Part shown: piece after piece, positions 1-11,029 of the stretch
How the letters are laid out: each line of letters starts with the position of its first letter
How positions within the stretch are numbered: position 1 is the stretch's first letter
From: Adiantum capillus-veneris
Taxonomy: Eukaryota; Streptophyta; Polypodiopsida; Polypodiales; Pteridaceae
NCBI GenBank assembly: GCA_014529385.2
Contig: CM043959.1
Location: 9,760,809-9,824,808 of the forward strand
Direction of reading: 5' to 3'
Length of the DNA: 64,000 nt
Notes under the pieces: generated by a model
The model's input: the letters and a program-made list of their open reading frames with translations, nothing else
Told to the model about the DNA's origin: nothing
The model's database searches: none
Translations under genes and position numbers: made by a program

Positions 1-9
1 CTAAGACAG

Positions 10-431
10 TGTGTGTGTGTGTGTGTTGGCAATGTTTAGCATTCACTAAGCATTGAGTGAGTTTTTGTACAAGCTCTACGATAGCAACATAATGAACCAT
101 CTCCATTTGCAAGTCACAAATAAGGTATCACGCAAGATCCATTCCTCTCTCTCTTCCCTTTTCTCTAGCTCTCTCTAGTCCATTCTGTGTGTCTTGGTGT
201 GAGGTTGCTTGTGTGTGTTTTTTGTGGTGTATCTTCTTGGTTGTGACAAAAAATCTCTTGCATCCTAGTTCGCATACCATAACTAGGTGGTGCCCCTAGC
301 TTGTTTGGGTTTGGTTGTGGGTTTGTTTGTTGTGTTGTGCTTGTGGTTTCCCCAACCCCATATGAGCAGCACGGGAGCCTTGAGGGGTGTTTAGAGGTCG
401 TCTCTCTTGTTGCCCGCCCCGGACTGCCTCA
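10..431 (+). repeat. Left LTR of Ty3-A (boundaries approximate)
   Basis: The 3' part (about 263-431) is clearly repeated at about 4754-4930: both copies share the stretch around 'aactaggtggtgcccct', the 'gagcagcacg' block and the end 'gcctca'. The 5' part is diverged and includes a GT microsatellite at 10-26, so the true start is uncertain and may lie outside the window. The copies differ at many positions, which points to an old insertion. Confidence 0.7.
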
Positions 432-435
432 ATTT

Positions 436-455
436 TAGTGCCCCCACGGAGGACG
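436..455 (+). promoter_or_regulatory. Candidate primer-binding site of Ty3-A
   Basis: Just inside the left LTR, the sequence around 'tagtgcccccacggagga' occupies the place of a reverse-transcription primer-binding site. The related element Ty3-C has a similar string ('tggtgcctccactgagga') at the same place, about 44068-44087. I could not assign the matching tRNA with confidence. Confidence 0.4.
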
Positions 456-507
456 GCTTGTGTATGTTTTGTGTAGGCTCAACCTTTAGCATAATCAAGT
501 AGCTTGC

Positions 508-723
508 ATGAATCACGAGAATTTTTATGATCCTTTTATTCCCATTGCAAGGCAAAAGGTGCACATAATTGTTAGTACTAAGTTACAATTTCAACAAGTA
601 ATTCGTAGAATTTTGGGCCCTCGTAGGTTGGTTGAAATAAACGCTTTAGTGAATCCTTTTATTTTGCCTCTCATTAGGTACGACCTCTGGACGTCTATAT
701 TTTTGTTTTATTTTAAGAATTAA
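508..723 (+). CDS. Small pre-gag ORF 1 of Ty3-A (71 aa)
   Basis: This ATG-started ORF lies between the LTR and gag. It is similar to the next ORF (738-956) and to the 72-codon ORF of Ty3-C (44789-45007): shared features are a Pro/Phe-rich start, an FQQ or QQ motif, GPRRL followed by EI, and a PLI-Y ending. It is the most diverged of the three and looks like a tandem duplicate. The function is unknown. There is no signal peptide or membrane segment. It could act as an upstream ORF tuning gag translation or encode an accessory protein; both are inference. Confidence 0.5.
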   Translation: MNHENFYDPFIPIARQKVHIIVSTKLQFQQVIRRILGPRRLVEINALVNPFILPLIRYDLWTSIFLFYFKN

Positions 724-737
724 GGCATGCATAGACC

Positions 738-956
738 ATGGATAATGGCCCAGGAATAGAGGTTTTCCCCTTCCATTTCACTCCACACATTAGAGTAAAC
801 ATTGCAATTAGTAGAAAAATCCATTCTCAACAGCGTATGGTGTTCATGTTTGGTGCCCAAAGAGTAGGAGAAATTCTCGCGTCACCAAACCCTGTCATCC
901 TACCTCTTATTGATTATCATAGGTCATTTGATGTGAATATTTTTATTTTGTTGTAG
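738..956 (+). CDS. Small pre-gag ORF 2 of Ty3-A (72 aa)
   Basis: This 72-codon ATG ORF ends 67 bases before the first Met of gag. Aligned by eye without gaps to the equally long ORF in Ty3-C (44789-45007), about 36 of 72 residues are identical, including PFH, SRKI, QQ, VFMFG, EIL, a P-V-P-I-Y series and SFDV. Identity at this level between two elements whose LTRs do not visibly align suggests protein-level constraint. I know no family for it. Its position and identical length make chance unlikely, but whether it is translated is unknown. Confidence 0.6.
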   Translation: MDNGPGIEVFPFHFTPHIRVNIAISRKIHSQQRMVFMFGAQRVGEILASPNPVILPLIDYHRSFDVNIFILL

Positions 957-1023
957 AATAGATTGCAATTTAGAAAATATTATTGAAAAAATCAAAAACG
1001 TGTGTCACTTTGGAATCAATTCA

Positions 1024-1971
1024 ATGGAGAGCCAACGCCAAATGTCTGGATATCCTCTTTTCTTTGGAGAGCCTGGAGAGGATGCAGAATTATTTTTGGC
1101 GAATTTCAAGATGTCTTGCCGTATCAAGAGGATAGTAACTGATCAAGAACATATAGAAATTTTTGAGGTGGTCCTTAGGAAAGATGCTAGCACTTGGTTT
1201 GACTCTTTGCCTAAGGAAGTTAAGGGGAATTACACAGAAGTTTTGAATCGTTTCAAGAAATACTTCTTTGATCCCCAAAACACTCAAAAACTATGGCAAG
1301 ACATTGTTTCTCATAAGCAAAAAGACTTAGATGACTACTACTTGTACAAGCAAGAGTTTCTATGTCTTTGGGCTGTATGGGTGAGAAATGTTGCTAACCC
1401 TGGTGATGGTGCAGAGTTCCTAAAGAAGGAGAGGTTCATAGCTAGACTCTTCCCTGACCTTAAGGTAAAAGTTGAGGCGGGTGCACCTGCTACCTTTGAT
1501 GCAGCTGAAACTAGGACTACTGAGAAATATAGGAAACTCAAGTGCTTAAGGGGGGAGGTTCTAATAGAAGTTATTAGACCCAAAGGTAAGTCACAAGCAT
1601 CAACATCTAGGGAGCTTCCTGACGTAACGACGGAAGTGATTGAGAAGTTAAACGAATCTTTAAGCAGCCTGTCAATTTACCTTGCACAAGCTGTAGGTCC
1701 AAAGGGACAAGCAAAGAAGTCTGAAGAGCGAGATTCACGACCTAGGAGAGTCTTGCAATGTTGGAATTGCAGTGAGTCTGGACATGGGATGTATAATTGT
1801 CCTTGGCCCCGTGGGGAGCCAGGGAGACCTAACTTGAATTACCCAGTGATGAATGCAGGTGAAGGAACTAGTCAGCAACCACGGCTTCTACAAAGGCCAA
1901 ATGGAGCAAGACCACCTCCACAAGGAGTGGAAGGAGTTCCACCTTTGTCAGACCCAAATGTGCATGTGTAG
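1024..1971 (+). CDS. gag: Ty3-A gag (capsid/nucleocapsid)
   Basis: This ORF encodes the structural protein that forms the virus-like particle in the cytoplasm. The N-terminal half has the retrotransposon capsid pattern (Phe-Gly-Glu start, a Trp-Phe pair near residue 60, then a long helical region). One CCHC zinc knuckle (CWNC...GH...YNC) lies near residue 255 and marks the nucleocapsid. The frame is also open upstream to a GTG at 1000, but the first ATG is at 1024. It ends in TAG at 1969-1971. Its order of parts matches the gag of Ty3-C. It is intact as an ORF although the pol behind it is broken. Confidence 0.8.
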   Translation: MESQRQMSGYPLFFGEPGEDAELFLANFKMSCRIKRIVTDQEHIEIFEVVLRKDASTWFDSLPKEVKGNYTEVLNRFKKYFFDPQNTQKLWQDIVSHKQKDLDDYYLYKQEFLCLWAVWVRNVANPGDGAEFLKKERFIARLFPDLKVKVEAGAPATFDAAETRTTEKYRKLKCLRGEVLIEVIRPKGKSQASTSRELPDVTTEVIEKLNESLSSLSIYLAQAVGPKGQAKKSEERDSRPRRVLQCWNCSESGHGMYNCPWPRGEPGRPNLNYPVMNAGEGTSQQPRLLQRPNGARPPPQGVEGVPPLSDPNVHV

Positions 1972-2039
1972 AGGTGACAAATTCAAGAGAGGTTGACATG
2001 GAAGAAAATGGCATTAAGCATGGCCGAGGGAAAGGTAAG

Positions 2040-4527
2040 GAGAAATAAGGAGTTACATCACAAAGTGATCATGGACGAGGAAAGAAGGAAAAGGAGACCA
2101 AGGAAGCTAAGAGGACTCGACGTCGTATCAATCTCCAAGACTTCCCTCTTGGACATGGTATGGCTCCATACAACTTGTTGGAAGACATGAGAGGTAAGGG
2201 TCCTGATATCTCATGGCCTCAGTTTCTTGCATTATGCCCACAAGTTAGGAGGGATTTAACAAAGGCAGCTAGCACTAGGAGAAAGGTAACAGAGAGTGTG
2301 CCTGTTGTAAAAATTGCACATGCTGAAATGAATGAGGATATTACACCTGTGCTAGATTGTTACATCAAAGGAAGATTGGTTAGGAAAGGTCTAGTGGATG
2401 GGGGTGCACAAATTTGCATCATGACAGAGGGACTCATGCAAAAACTAGGCATGCACATCCATGAGACACCTGAAATTAAAGTCAAGATGGCAAACAATAG
2501 CAAGGCTAGGTGCGTAGGCATTTGTAAAAATGTTTTTGTGGAGGCCTTTGGCATTAAGAAGGCAGTGGATTTCTATGTCATGTGGAAATGGTTACCCATT
2601 TATCCTAGGGAGACCATGGCTTATGTAAATGCGAGCTTTGCAGGATTGGGAGAGTGAAAAGCTAATTTTCAGGAATGACAATCATAAGAAGGTTGTCTTT
2701 GACATGAAGAAGCAACGCCAAGAGGAGCTCCATGAAGAATCATCTCAAAGTGAGACGGAGGAAGGCTGGACCGATAGCACTTCAGAAGAAGAAAGTAGCG
2801 ATAGCATTACTCAAGAGGAGTCTTCCATTGAAGTCATGGGGGTAAGGTTTAAGCCAAACAACCAAGAGACCTCTTGCCCAGGTTTGGAAGAGGTAGGTTC
2901 CCAAGAGAACCAAAATGTTCAAGATGAAGGAATGTTAGAAGGTATGTTGTCTACAACACTTACAAAGGACGAAAGAGAGGAGTTCAAATTTGTGCTAAGG
3001 AAATTTCCTAGGCTTTTTGCTAAAGACTACACCGATGTGTGTGGAGTAGATGCTGTTCAACACAAAATTGAGTTGAAGCCAGGGGCCACACCTAAGGCTC
3101 AGAAGCTATGAAGGCTAGGAGTCATCAAGGAGCAGGCTTTACTCAAGGAGGTAAGAAAGCTTCTAGCAGCAGGTTTCATTTATCTAGTGGAGAATTCAGA
3201 GTGGGTCTCTCCCATTGTTTTCACTCCCAAGAAGAACGGCAAGTGGAGGGTGTGTGTGGATTACCGTCCACTCAATGAGGCAACAAAAAGAGATCACTTT
3301 CCCCTCCCATTTCAGGATGAAATACTAAATGAGGTAGCTGGTCATGAGAAGTACACTGTGTGTGATGGCTACTCGAGTTACTTTCAAATAGGTATCGCAT
3401 TGGAAGATCAATTGAAAAGAACCTTTATCACTCCTTGGGGTTGTTATGCTTTTAGAGTCATGCCATTTGGTCTGACAAATGCTCGTGCAACTTTCCAACG
3501 CTTCATGAACATGGTTTTTCAAGCATTCTTTGGAAAGTCCATTAGGGTTTTTATTGATGATTTTTGAATTTATAGCTCAAAATCATTGCATCTACAAAGG
3601 GTAGAAGAAGGTTTAAAGAAGCTCTACGACATGGGAGGTCAGCTCAACCCCGACAAGTGTCACATAGGTGAGGATGAAGTGATCTTTCTTGGTCACAAGG
3701 TTTCCGATAAAGGTATTGAGGTGGATCCTTCAAAGGCAAAGGCTCTTATTGAGCTCCCATCACCCAAGAATCTCAAAGAGGTCATCTCATTCATTCAAAA
3801 GGTGAAGTATATGTCACGCTTTATTCACTTAGCTTCAGAGTTGCTTCATCCTTTGCAAAAGTTGACACAACAAGTAGAATTTGCATGGTCTGATGAGCTT
3901 GAAGAGTACTTTTGTAACATTAAAGTCATTTTGTCAGAGCTACCAACACTCATGCCTCCTTGTTGGGAGTACACATTCTTTGTTAGCTCTAGTGTTGGAA
4001 GGGAAACAATTGGTGTTGTGTTGCGACAACAAGATCCCCACAGTACCAGGATGCGACCCATCTACTTTGCTAGTAGGGTCATGAATGCTTTGGAGAGAGT
4101 CTACACAGAAGCGGAACTCATGATGCTTTCTCTCATATTTGCGGTGAGAAAGTTTAGATCCTACCTGCTACCAAAACCTTTTGTAATTCTCACTGCAGAA
4201 AATTTGTTCCCTTGGGTGTCATCTCAAATGAATCTTAGTACTAGGATCTCAAAGTGGATTATGGAGTTGCAAGAGTTCCAATACTCTTTCAAGGTAGAAG
4301 ATAGTGTGCGTGCACAATTGGTAGGGATTCTCACTTATAGGGTACATGAGAAGGAAATTAAGGTGCCTCAAGTAAAGACCCTACCATTGCCACCACCAAA
4401 AAGTATTCCTAATGATTTTACCTTGTTCTTTGATGGAGCTTTTCGACAAGCCACAGGGAAAGCAGGGGGAGGGCTAGTGTTGCTCAACCGAAGTGGAGAG
4501 GGTTGTATGGTGAGAGGTCTCCCATAA
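2040..4527 (+). pseudogene. pol: Ty3-A pol remnant: protease, RT, RNase H start
   Basis: The order is basic linker, aspartic protease (LVDGGAQIC near 2395), RT and connection domain. The protease frame (from 2160) shifts near 2630 into the frame that carries RT. RT shows the VCVDY, VCDGYSSYFQ and FIDDF motifs (3250-3567). In-frame TGA codons sit at 3109-3111 and directly after FIDDF at 3565-3567; the second replaces the codon that is Cys in Ty3-C, and both need only one base change. The old RNase H domain lacks catalytic Asp residues, as in Tat-type elements. The second, plant-type RNase H begins near 4420 (LFFDGAFR) but stops after about 30 residues where the right LTR starts, so its rest and the whole integrase are deleted. 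Confidence 0.85.
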
Positions 4528-4530
4528 CCC

Positions 4531-4930
4531 TAAGATAATGTGTAGATTGCAACATCATCAAACTTAATCGTGTCTCTTGACTCTCCTCCAAGCTGTTCAT
4601 CCACCCATGTCAATCATTAAAATTGAAGCTGAATTCTTGCACAAAGCCCTCTCTCTTTCTCTGTGTGTGTGTGTGTGTTTGGTGTGTGTATTTGTAGCAT
4701 TGAAATTAGTGATAGTGTACCCTTCCTTCTCTCTTGTATTGCTAAGGGATTCTCCTCTTTTGCGTCCTAGTTCTCTCTCTAACTAGGTGGTGCCCCTATC
4801 TTGTTTGGGTTTGGCTGTCGGTTGGTCGTTGTGTTGTGCTTGTGGTTGCCCCAGCCCCAATTGAGCAGCACGAGAGCCTTGAGGGGTGTTTAGAGGTTGC
4901 CTCTCTAGTTGCCCGCCCCGGACCGCCTCA
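4531..4930 (+). repeat. Right LTR of Ty3-A
   Basis: This is the partner of the left LTR, ending in 'ccgcctca' at 4930. The start is uncertain, at TG around 4539. No polypurine tract is recognisable immediately upstream because the internal deletion runs into the LTR. Confidence 0.65.
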
Positions 4931-5142
4931 CTACCATGTAATGAGTGCAAGTAATTACACAATGGTGAAATATTTTAAGGCAGTAAGATCTTGTAAATAA
5001 ATCGCCACTATTTTGTGGCAGCAAGTTGACATTTCTAGCTCTTAAGAAAGAAAAGGTGAGAATGGTAACAACAATGAGGTGAACATAGTAGCAAGACATG
5101 TCCAAACCTTAGAGTTAATATTTTATTTATTGGTTAGCTACC
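4931..5142. other. Unassigned spacer
   Basis: I see no coding signal or repeat here. It separates the end of Ty3-A from the minus-strand relic Ty3-D. Confidence 0.5.
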
Positions 5143-6420
5143 CTACAGAGTGGAGGCAAGAGGTGAGAATGGGGGGGTCAATGTTGAAGATTCAAAAGTG
5201 AAAAAGAGTACAAATCTTGCTTGGGTCATGAAGGCTAGGTTGCAAAGCAGCTTGTTCATCTTATTTATGCAGTCCTTTGATAGAGGTAATGCCACTAGTT
5301 TCACTTTCTTTGCCACGGACTTATACTTAGTCTCCACTCCTACATCAACACTTTGAACATTTTAAAAATCCTCAATGGCCTTGTACATTTCTATTGAGCA
5401 TACTTTCACAACCTCACTTCCCATACACAAATTGCAATCCACTAAAGACTCCAAATCATGCATAGTATCCGCAAACGAGCACTCATCAAACACACCTGCA
5501 ATGCATCCATCATCTTCTAGCAAACCATTCATCTTCAAACCTCTTTGTACACTGTTTACATGTTGTCGTTCACACCGCTTTAGGTCCTCACACTCTGTAA
5601 AGGCAATAGATCCATAATCCGATAATCCTACAAAACCTGTAGAAAATGTTTCCTTTGCATATACATCATGCGAGAACCTTTCTCTTCTTGTACCACTGCA
5701 ATCCCGCTCTACAATGGTACATGGCCAAAACCCCTCATATCCCTGTAGTCCTTGAACTCTTTGTTTGTCTTTGGCAAGGGTTGCTCTCTAAGAGTTTCAC
5801 GGTTCCTTTCATGGTCTACACAAATAGTAAGGAACTGTACTGCACGCTTTCCATCCCTGCTCCTTATTCTTGGATAATCCAACACATCATCCATGACCTT
5901 GGTTTCCATGCGAGTAGCAGTGATGTATGGATGACCAAGGATAAGAGGGTATGTAGACATCTCCTGTACAAAGAAATTCTGGTCATCTTTCACATCCCCA
6001 ATAGTCACCTTTACATTTGGACAAGCTCCATATAGCTCCCCTGATGAGTTGTTTGCTGCATGAATCATCCATCCATGATTTATATCAATTGGCCATTTTT
6101 CTTTTTGATAAAGACTCTTTGACATGAGTTTAATTTCTGACACATGATCTATCAACGCAATGTATGGCTCTTCCAAGTCTCCTACTTTTACCAGGGTCTT
6201 AGTAGTTGCTCTTGCCCAGTGACTCTTCAAGTAGTATCTCTTGTGAGTGGTCTCAACTTCATCTTCATCATCCAATAAGAGAACGTGTTTTAATCCTCCC
6301 CTGGACTTGTAGCATCCAACAACAGTTTCTTCACCTTGCTCGCCATAGACCTGTACAACCTATGCATTTAAAGTCTCTTCTTCAACCAGTACATGGATAG
6401 ATTCAGTAAGAGACTACCTC
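5143..6420 (-). pseudogene. Ty3-D protease region relic
   Basis: Read on the minus strand, a long frame (6275-5709) carries a retropepsin-like domain: a KVGDLEEPYIALIDH start, a 'HAANNSSGELYGACP' middle and a 'LILGHPYITATRME' end. The active-site triplet expected as DHG/DSG/DTG reads DHV, so the flap-side Gly is lost. Further downstream, in another frame (5337-5143), comes a 'YKSVAKKVK' block that I associate with the protease-to-RT spacer of some fungal and plant Ty3-like elements. No RT follows; the relic ends near 5143. Several stops and shifts show it is dead. Family placement rests on pattern memory. Confidence 0.6.
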
Positions 6421-6424
6421 TTTC

Positions 6425-8160
6425 TCTTTATGATATCAATTATTTCTTCGTGGAATTCTCACTTTGCTATACCAAGGACCTCGCCCAAGGTAAATTCCAC
6501 CTTACTGTTTAGAATCCTCTCTTCCAAAACCATTTTGAGATCCGTTGTTGCCTCTATATCGGATTGGAGTTTGTAGGCCGGACCTTGCTTTGGATTTTGT
6601 TGCATCGTTCTTCTTTTCTTTAGAGGCTTCTTGCATAGGCACTTCGGGGACAGGCATCTGTTGCGGGGAAGGTGATCTAGGAGGCACTGTGCCATTTTTG
6701 CCTCCACTCCTCGTGGCCCGCTTTGAAGGCCCTTCATCCCCATTCTCGCGCCTATGTTTCTCTTCAACAATTGCCTCATTTTCTTGACATTTGGCAATGT
6801 ACGTATGCACTGACAAAGAATCTACAGGGTCATTCCAACGTGTTTCTAGCTGAATTCATCCTCCAGCTTCATGTAAAACCTTTGTAGTCATTTTACCCTT
6901 CATAGAATATTCTATAGCGCATGGCCATACCTCTCCAATACCATTAGATTCCTCTTCTCCAATGTTGAATGATCCCTTTCTCTTAGTAAGATCCACCTTC
7001 AACCCATAGGCGACTGCCTCAACCATTGAGATGGCATGGCTAGTAGCCATGTCGTCAACTAGTTTCTTCATCCCGCCTTTGCCAAAGTTTTTTTCGAAGA
7101 GCTTACCTGTTTCACTTAAGTGAATTTTTCCATCTTTAAAGAAAACAAGATCCTTTGTCAAAGAGTCTTTAAAACTTTCACAATCCCTCCTTCCATGGTC
7201 AGTACTATCGCACCATATGCATCTATTTACAAAGCCTTCTCTGTTTTGAGGCCTTTGCTCTGTAGATTTTCCTGATGGTTGCCCCTTTTCTTCTAGCCTT
7301 GTAAGGTTTAACTTGAGCTCTTGTATTCCCTTGACAATATCATCTAGAATGGACTTGTCACTCTTTGGAACCACAATAACAGGCTTTATAGGACACTTGG
7401 AAACACTTGGGACTTGAGTAGGGTTAACTATCATCTTGTCTCTTCGTCGTTGACGCTTAGTTAGCAGGCAGCAAAATGGCATCTTCAACATCATTCCAAT
7501 TAGTCTTTAAGCCTTGTTCCGCATCCTTATCCTCAAGTCGTGGCTCTAACTTCTCTTGAATCTCTTTACCTGATGCTTGAAAAAAGAGCTCTTTCTTCTC
7601 TGAGTTTAGCGTAGCCTTTTTAGTCCTTGACAGTTGGTCATAATGGCATTACAATTCCCTTAGGAGTTCGGTAGGCGAGAGCCCCTCTTTTGGCCGAACT
7701 ACCCACTCTAAGAAAGTCCTCTTTGTTACCCTTTCAAAGTCCTCCATGAAATACTCTTCCTTCAAGGCTAATTTGAATGCTTCCAAGTTGCCCCATGCTC
7801 ATTTCTAATTCCCCTTACATGCTCTCTGATCTCGGGAACCACAGCATGTTCAAAACTTTGCACCATCTCTGGTTCAGGCACTCGATGAAGCTCCATGTCC
7901 TTTACATATCCAAAAAGATACTTTGTTACATCTTTACCTTTAAATTTGTCCAATTTCTTCACCACAGATTGAAGCACTTTGGTTGAGGAGAGCTCCCTCC
8001 TTTCTTTAGCTTGCTATTGCTGCATAAACACTGCAAAAGCTTCAAACATTTGCATTGTGACTGGATCAAACCGAACCCCCTATTGCTCTTGTTGCTCCAT
8101 AGATTTAAACCTTTCTTTTGAGACCTTCAATGAAGCTTTTGAACCCTTACCCTATCCTAC
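6425..8160 (-). pseudogene. gag: Ty3-D gag relic
   Basis: This is the upstream half of the same minus-strand element. From its 5' side it shows a gag helical region (about 7980-7640: 'DKFKGKDVTKYLFGYVKD', then a Trp-Val-Val region), a CCHC zinc knuckle (CIWC...DH...RDC, within 7494-6856), and a Ser/Pro/Lys linker leading to 'YKLQSDIE' and 'LGEVLGIAK' blocks near 6575-6465. The frames change several times and stops occur, for example between 7640 and 7500. It is not part of Ty3-A: its orientation is opposite and the sequence is unrelated. Confidence 0.6.
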
Positions 8161-9488
8161 TTCGCGTCGGGTTCACCAAAAACGTGTCAAGAAGTGCGCA
8201 GTGCGACTAGGAAAGCACCGAGCCTCTGACTGTGAGGATTCGTAGCAAAATCAAGCAAGGCGTAGACGATTTGAATCCAAAAACACACTAAAAAAGTAAA
8301 AAACTCCAGCCATGAAAGCTCCACTTTGAAAAATAACCAATACTAACTCAAAACTCTTGTGTGTGTGAAGATTAGGTGTAGCCTCGCTCCCAATTGCATA
8401 GATGCATTGCTCATTCGACCCGTTAAAAACCCTAAATTTACGCTTCGATTCTTCATAGTGACCATTTCATGGAAGCTTCAATACTTCATTAGAGAAGCCC
8501 AAGTAGTTATTTGAGGAGGGGAAACCTTAATTGGAGGCCTCAGAGCCTCAACCATGAAGTGGAAGCAGCACGGAATTTCACTAGCACCCTGTAAAGGAAT
8601 GGCTGTATCTCCTTGCTCATGTGTTCAAATGATCTCATTATTGTCTCTAAAACTTACCAAAAAAATTGAGCAAAAATTCCAGTGTTTTTGATGTGGAATT
8701 TTGAGCTATTTTGAGCATTTTTAAGGCTATTTTTGACCATTTTTAGCATTTTTTAGCCCAAAAATGTCACTTTTTGTTCGTAAAAAGCCCAAAGGAGCTG
8801 GAAAAAATCCCTAAAAATGTGGAAGAATCCCATTGGGCTCAAAATTCATTTTGAATCTCATTTTTCCACTTGGTAGGCACTTTGGACACGTCTTTTATGC
8901 CAGCGTACGAAACCTGCTATTTTTGGCCGAGATTGACCGCATTGAATTTTTTAGGCAAAACGAGCGTGCCACTTTGAAACATTTGATATTTGTACATTCC
9001 CAAAGAAAATTAGGTATATACTCATGTGAAAAAAAGCATGCCATAGTGCCACGTCGAGGGCCTCACTGTCCCCGCAAGGTATATACAGAGCTGCAATCGT
9101 GGCATCTATTTTTGCATATATCACACTATGTACATAATCGCATTTGGTCCTACACATCATAAACATTAAGAGTGAGGTAGATATTATTATTTTCATATTT
9201 TGCACGTGCCATGGCACGACAACGTGACTTTTCAAATTTGTCAGAGCTCTTCGAAGGGCCATGCATTTTGAAGTGTAATCAAAGCAACCACCCCTAAAAA
9301 TGGATAGCTCGGAAGGACTTCGGTGTGACACCAAGTTCCAACCCTCGTGAGACTCATGTAGAGCTCTAGTCCCACTGCTCTAGCACACATGGCTCCATCG
9401 ATTGATGATCCTATTGCACCTTTTATTTTTCTCATGGCCACACCTGCACCAAGAAGGCACACTCCTAGATGACCAAGTGAGGAATTTA
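8161..9488 (-). repeat. Probable 5' LTR and primer site of Ty3-D, then unassigned sequence
   Basis: On the minus strand, the gag relic is preceded by 'tttttggtgaacccgacgcg', which has the form of a tRNA-CCA-complementary primer site (TGGTGAACCCGAC). Next to it the plus strand begins 'tgtcaagaagtgcgcag', a plausible LTR end. No second copy is in the window, so the far LTR boundary cannot be set. I see no gene between 8250 and 9488. Confidence 0.4.
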
Positions 9489-9631
9489 TGTTGAGATGTA
9501 GAGAGAAAGACAGAGAGACGATACAAGAGACACACCATGTACGCTCTTAGAGACTGATTCATATTGAGGATAAGATACAAATATATAGGTGAGACCAAGT
9601 TGAGTAGAGTGAGCCATATATAGCTCCAACA
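9489..9631 (-). repeat. Copia-B 3' LTR
   Basis: This matches 33179-33321 over its full 143 bp. Immediately inside it (9632-9645), the minus strand reads 'tttgagtggagg', a polypurine tract for plus-strand priming. Confidence 0.9.
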
Positions 9632-9906
9632 CCTCCACTCAAACAAAGGTCTCTAACTTTGGATGAGAAAACCCTTATGAGATCAAGTGAAAAACACAAT
9701 CCCCTATACCACTACAAGAGGTACTTCATTATAGAGACGCTCGTAGTGTGACACTCAAACATGAAAAACCACGGCGTCGCTATGAGTGTCGCTATGTTAA
9801 TAGCGACGCTTATAGGGACGCCGCCAGGTCTAAAAAGAAATAACCGAGAGCGTTCGAAAACTCAGATCTCAGATCTGAGTTTTTGGTGCGCTCTCAAGCA
9901 AGCAAG

Positions 9907-10048
9907 GTAATGCTCTCCCTCTCTCTCTCTCTCTCTTTCTTCTCCACACACACACACACACACACACGCAAGGAGAGGAAGGAGAGCCGGGTATTCTTTG
10001 TCCCTTTCCTCACTCTCATGTTCCGTTCCCCTCTTTCTCTCTCCCTCC

Positions 10049-10088
<40 letters not shown>

Positions 10089-10145
10089 TTGTGTTTTTGA
10101 GAGAGAGAGAGAGAGAGAGACAGAGAGAGAGAGATAGAGATAGAT

Positions 10146-10186
<41 letters not shown>

Positions 10187-10332
10187 ACAAGCATAAACAA
10201 AAAATGCACACACACATGCATAAACAAAGAATGCATACACACATTGAGAGAGGAAAAGAGAGAGAGAGCATGCATAAACCAAAAACGCACACACACATGC
10301 ATGAACAAAGAATGCACACACACATTGAGAGA

Positions 10333-10382
<50 letters not shown>

Positions 10383-10395
10383 AAAGAAGAAGAAG
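9907..10395. repeat. Compound CT/CA/GA microsatellite
   Basis: Runs of CT, CA/GT and GA dinucleotides dominate, interrupted by 'catgcataaac' units near 10190-10320. All reading frames here are artefacts of dinucleotide repetition. It lies inside the left arm of the CACTA element. Confidence 0.9.
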
Positions 10396-10403
10396 AAGAG
10401 AGT

Positions 10404-11029
10404 CTTAACATCGTAGGAAACTATCCCAAGAGACCTTAAAGATCTAGTCGACAGGAGTTGAACTCAAGACCTGTTATTCATGAGGGAAATGGCATAACCA
10501 ATCTATCACACTTCGGTGATAGAAAAGTTATACCATTTTTCTCCTTTTTTTATTGGCGTGCACCCACACCCACACACACACTCGAGAAGAAGAGAGTTTA
10601 ATTTAACGTCGTAGGAAACTAAATAAAGAGACCTAACAATCTAGCTTACCAGGAGTTGAACTCAAGACCTGTTATTCAAGAGGAAAATGGAATAACCAAT
10701 CTACCACACTTGGGTGATAGAAAGGTTATACCATTTTTCTCTTTTTATTGGCACACACACACACATACAGAAGAAGAAGAGAGTTTTAACGTCGTAGGAA
10801 ACTATCCCAAAAGAAGTTAAAGATTAGGTTAGATGTAGACTTACATTAAATTAGATTAAGGTTTATTTAAGTTAAATTAGATTAGATTTAGGTTTATTTT
10901 TAGTTAGATTTATGTTTGATTAGATTTAGATTTAGATTTACATTATATTAGATTAGATTTAGGTTTATTTACGTTATTTACCTGTTATTGAAGAGGGAAT
11001 TGGCATAACTAATCTACCACACTTGGGTG
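10404..11029 (-). repeat. SINE-like repeat, about three units
   Basis: A unit of about 150 bp occurs at 10404-10560 and 10594-10760. A third begins at about 10785, is stretched by an AT-rich 'ttagatttaggttta' region, and resumes at about 10978. Ty3-B landed inside this third unit; the remainder continues at 24487-24530. On the minus strand each unit contains TGGTAGATTGG (TGATAGATTGG in the first), fitting the pol III A-box pattern, and GTTCAACTC, fitting the B-box pattern, 34 bases apart in the units I counted. This suggests a tRNA-derived SINE head. No tail or target duplications are clear. Confidence 0.45.

Noticed and set aside
9862-10416. Several long ORFs rich in Ser/Leu, Glu/Arg or Cys/Val on both strands
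   Set aside because: They are translations of CT, GA and CA microsatellites in all frames and carry no protein signal.
10860-10980. Interstitial telomere repeat (TTTAGGG type)
   Set aside because: The TTAGATTTAGGTTTA runs never contain the exact telomere unit in tandem.
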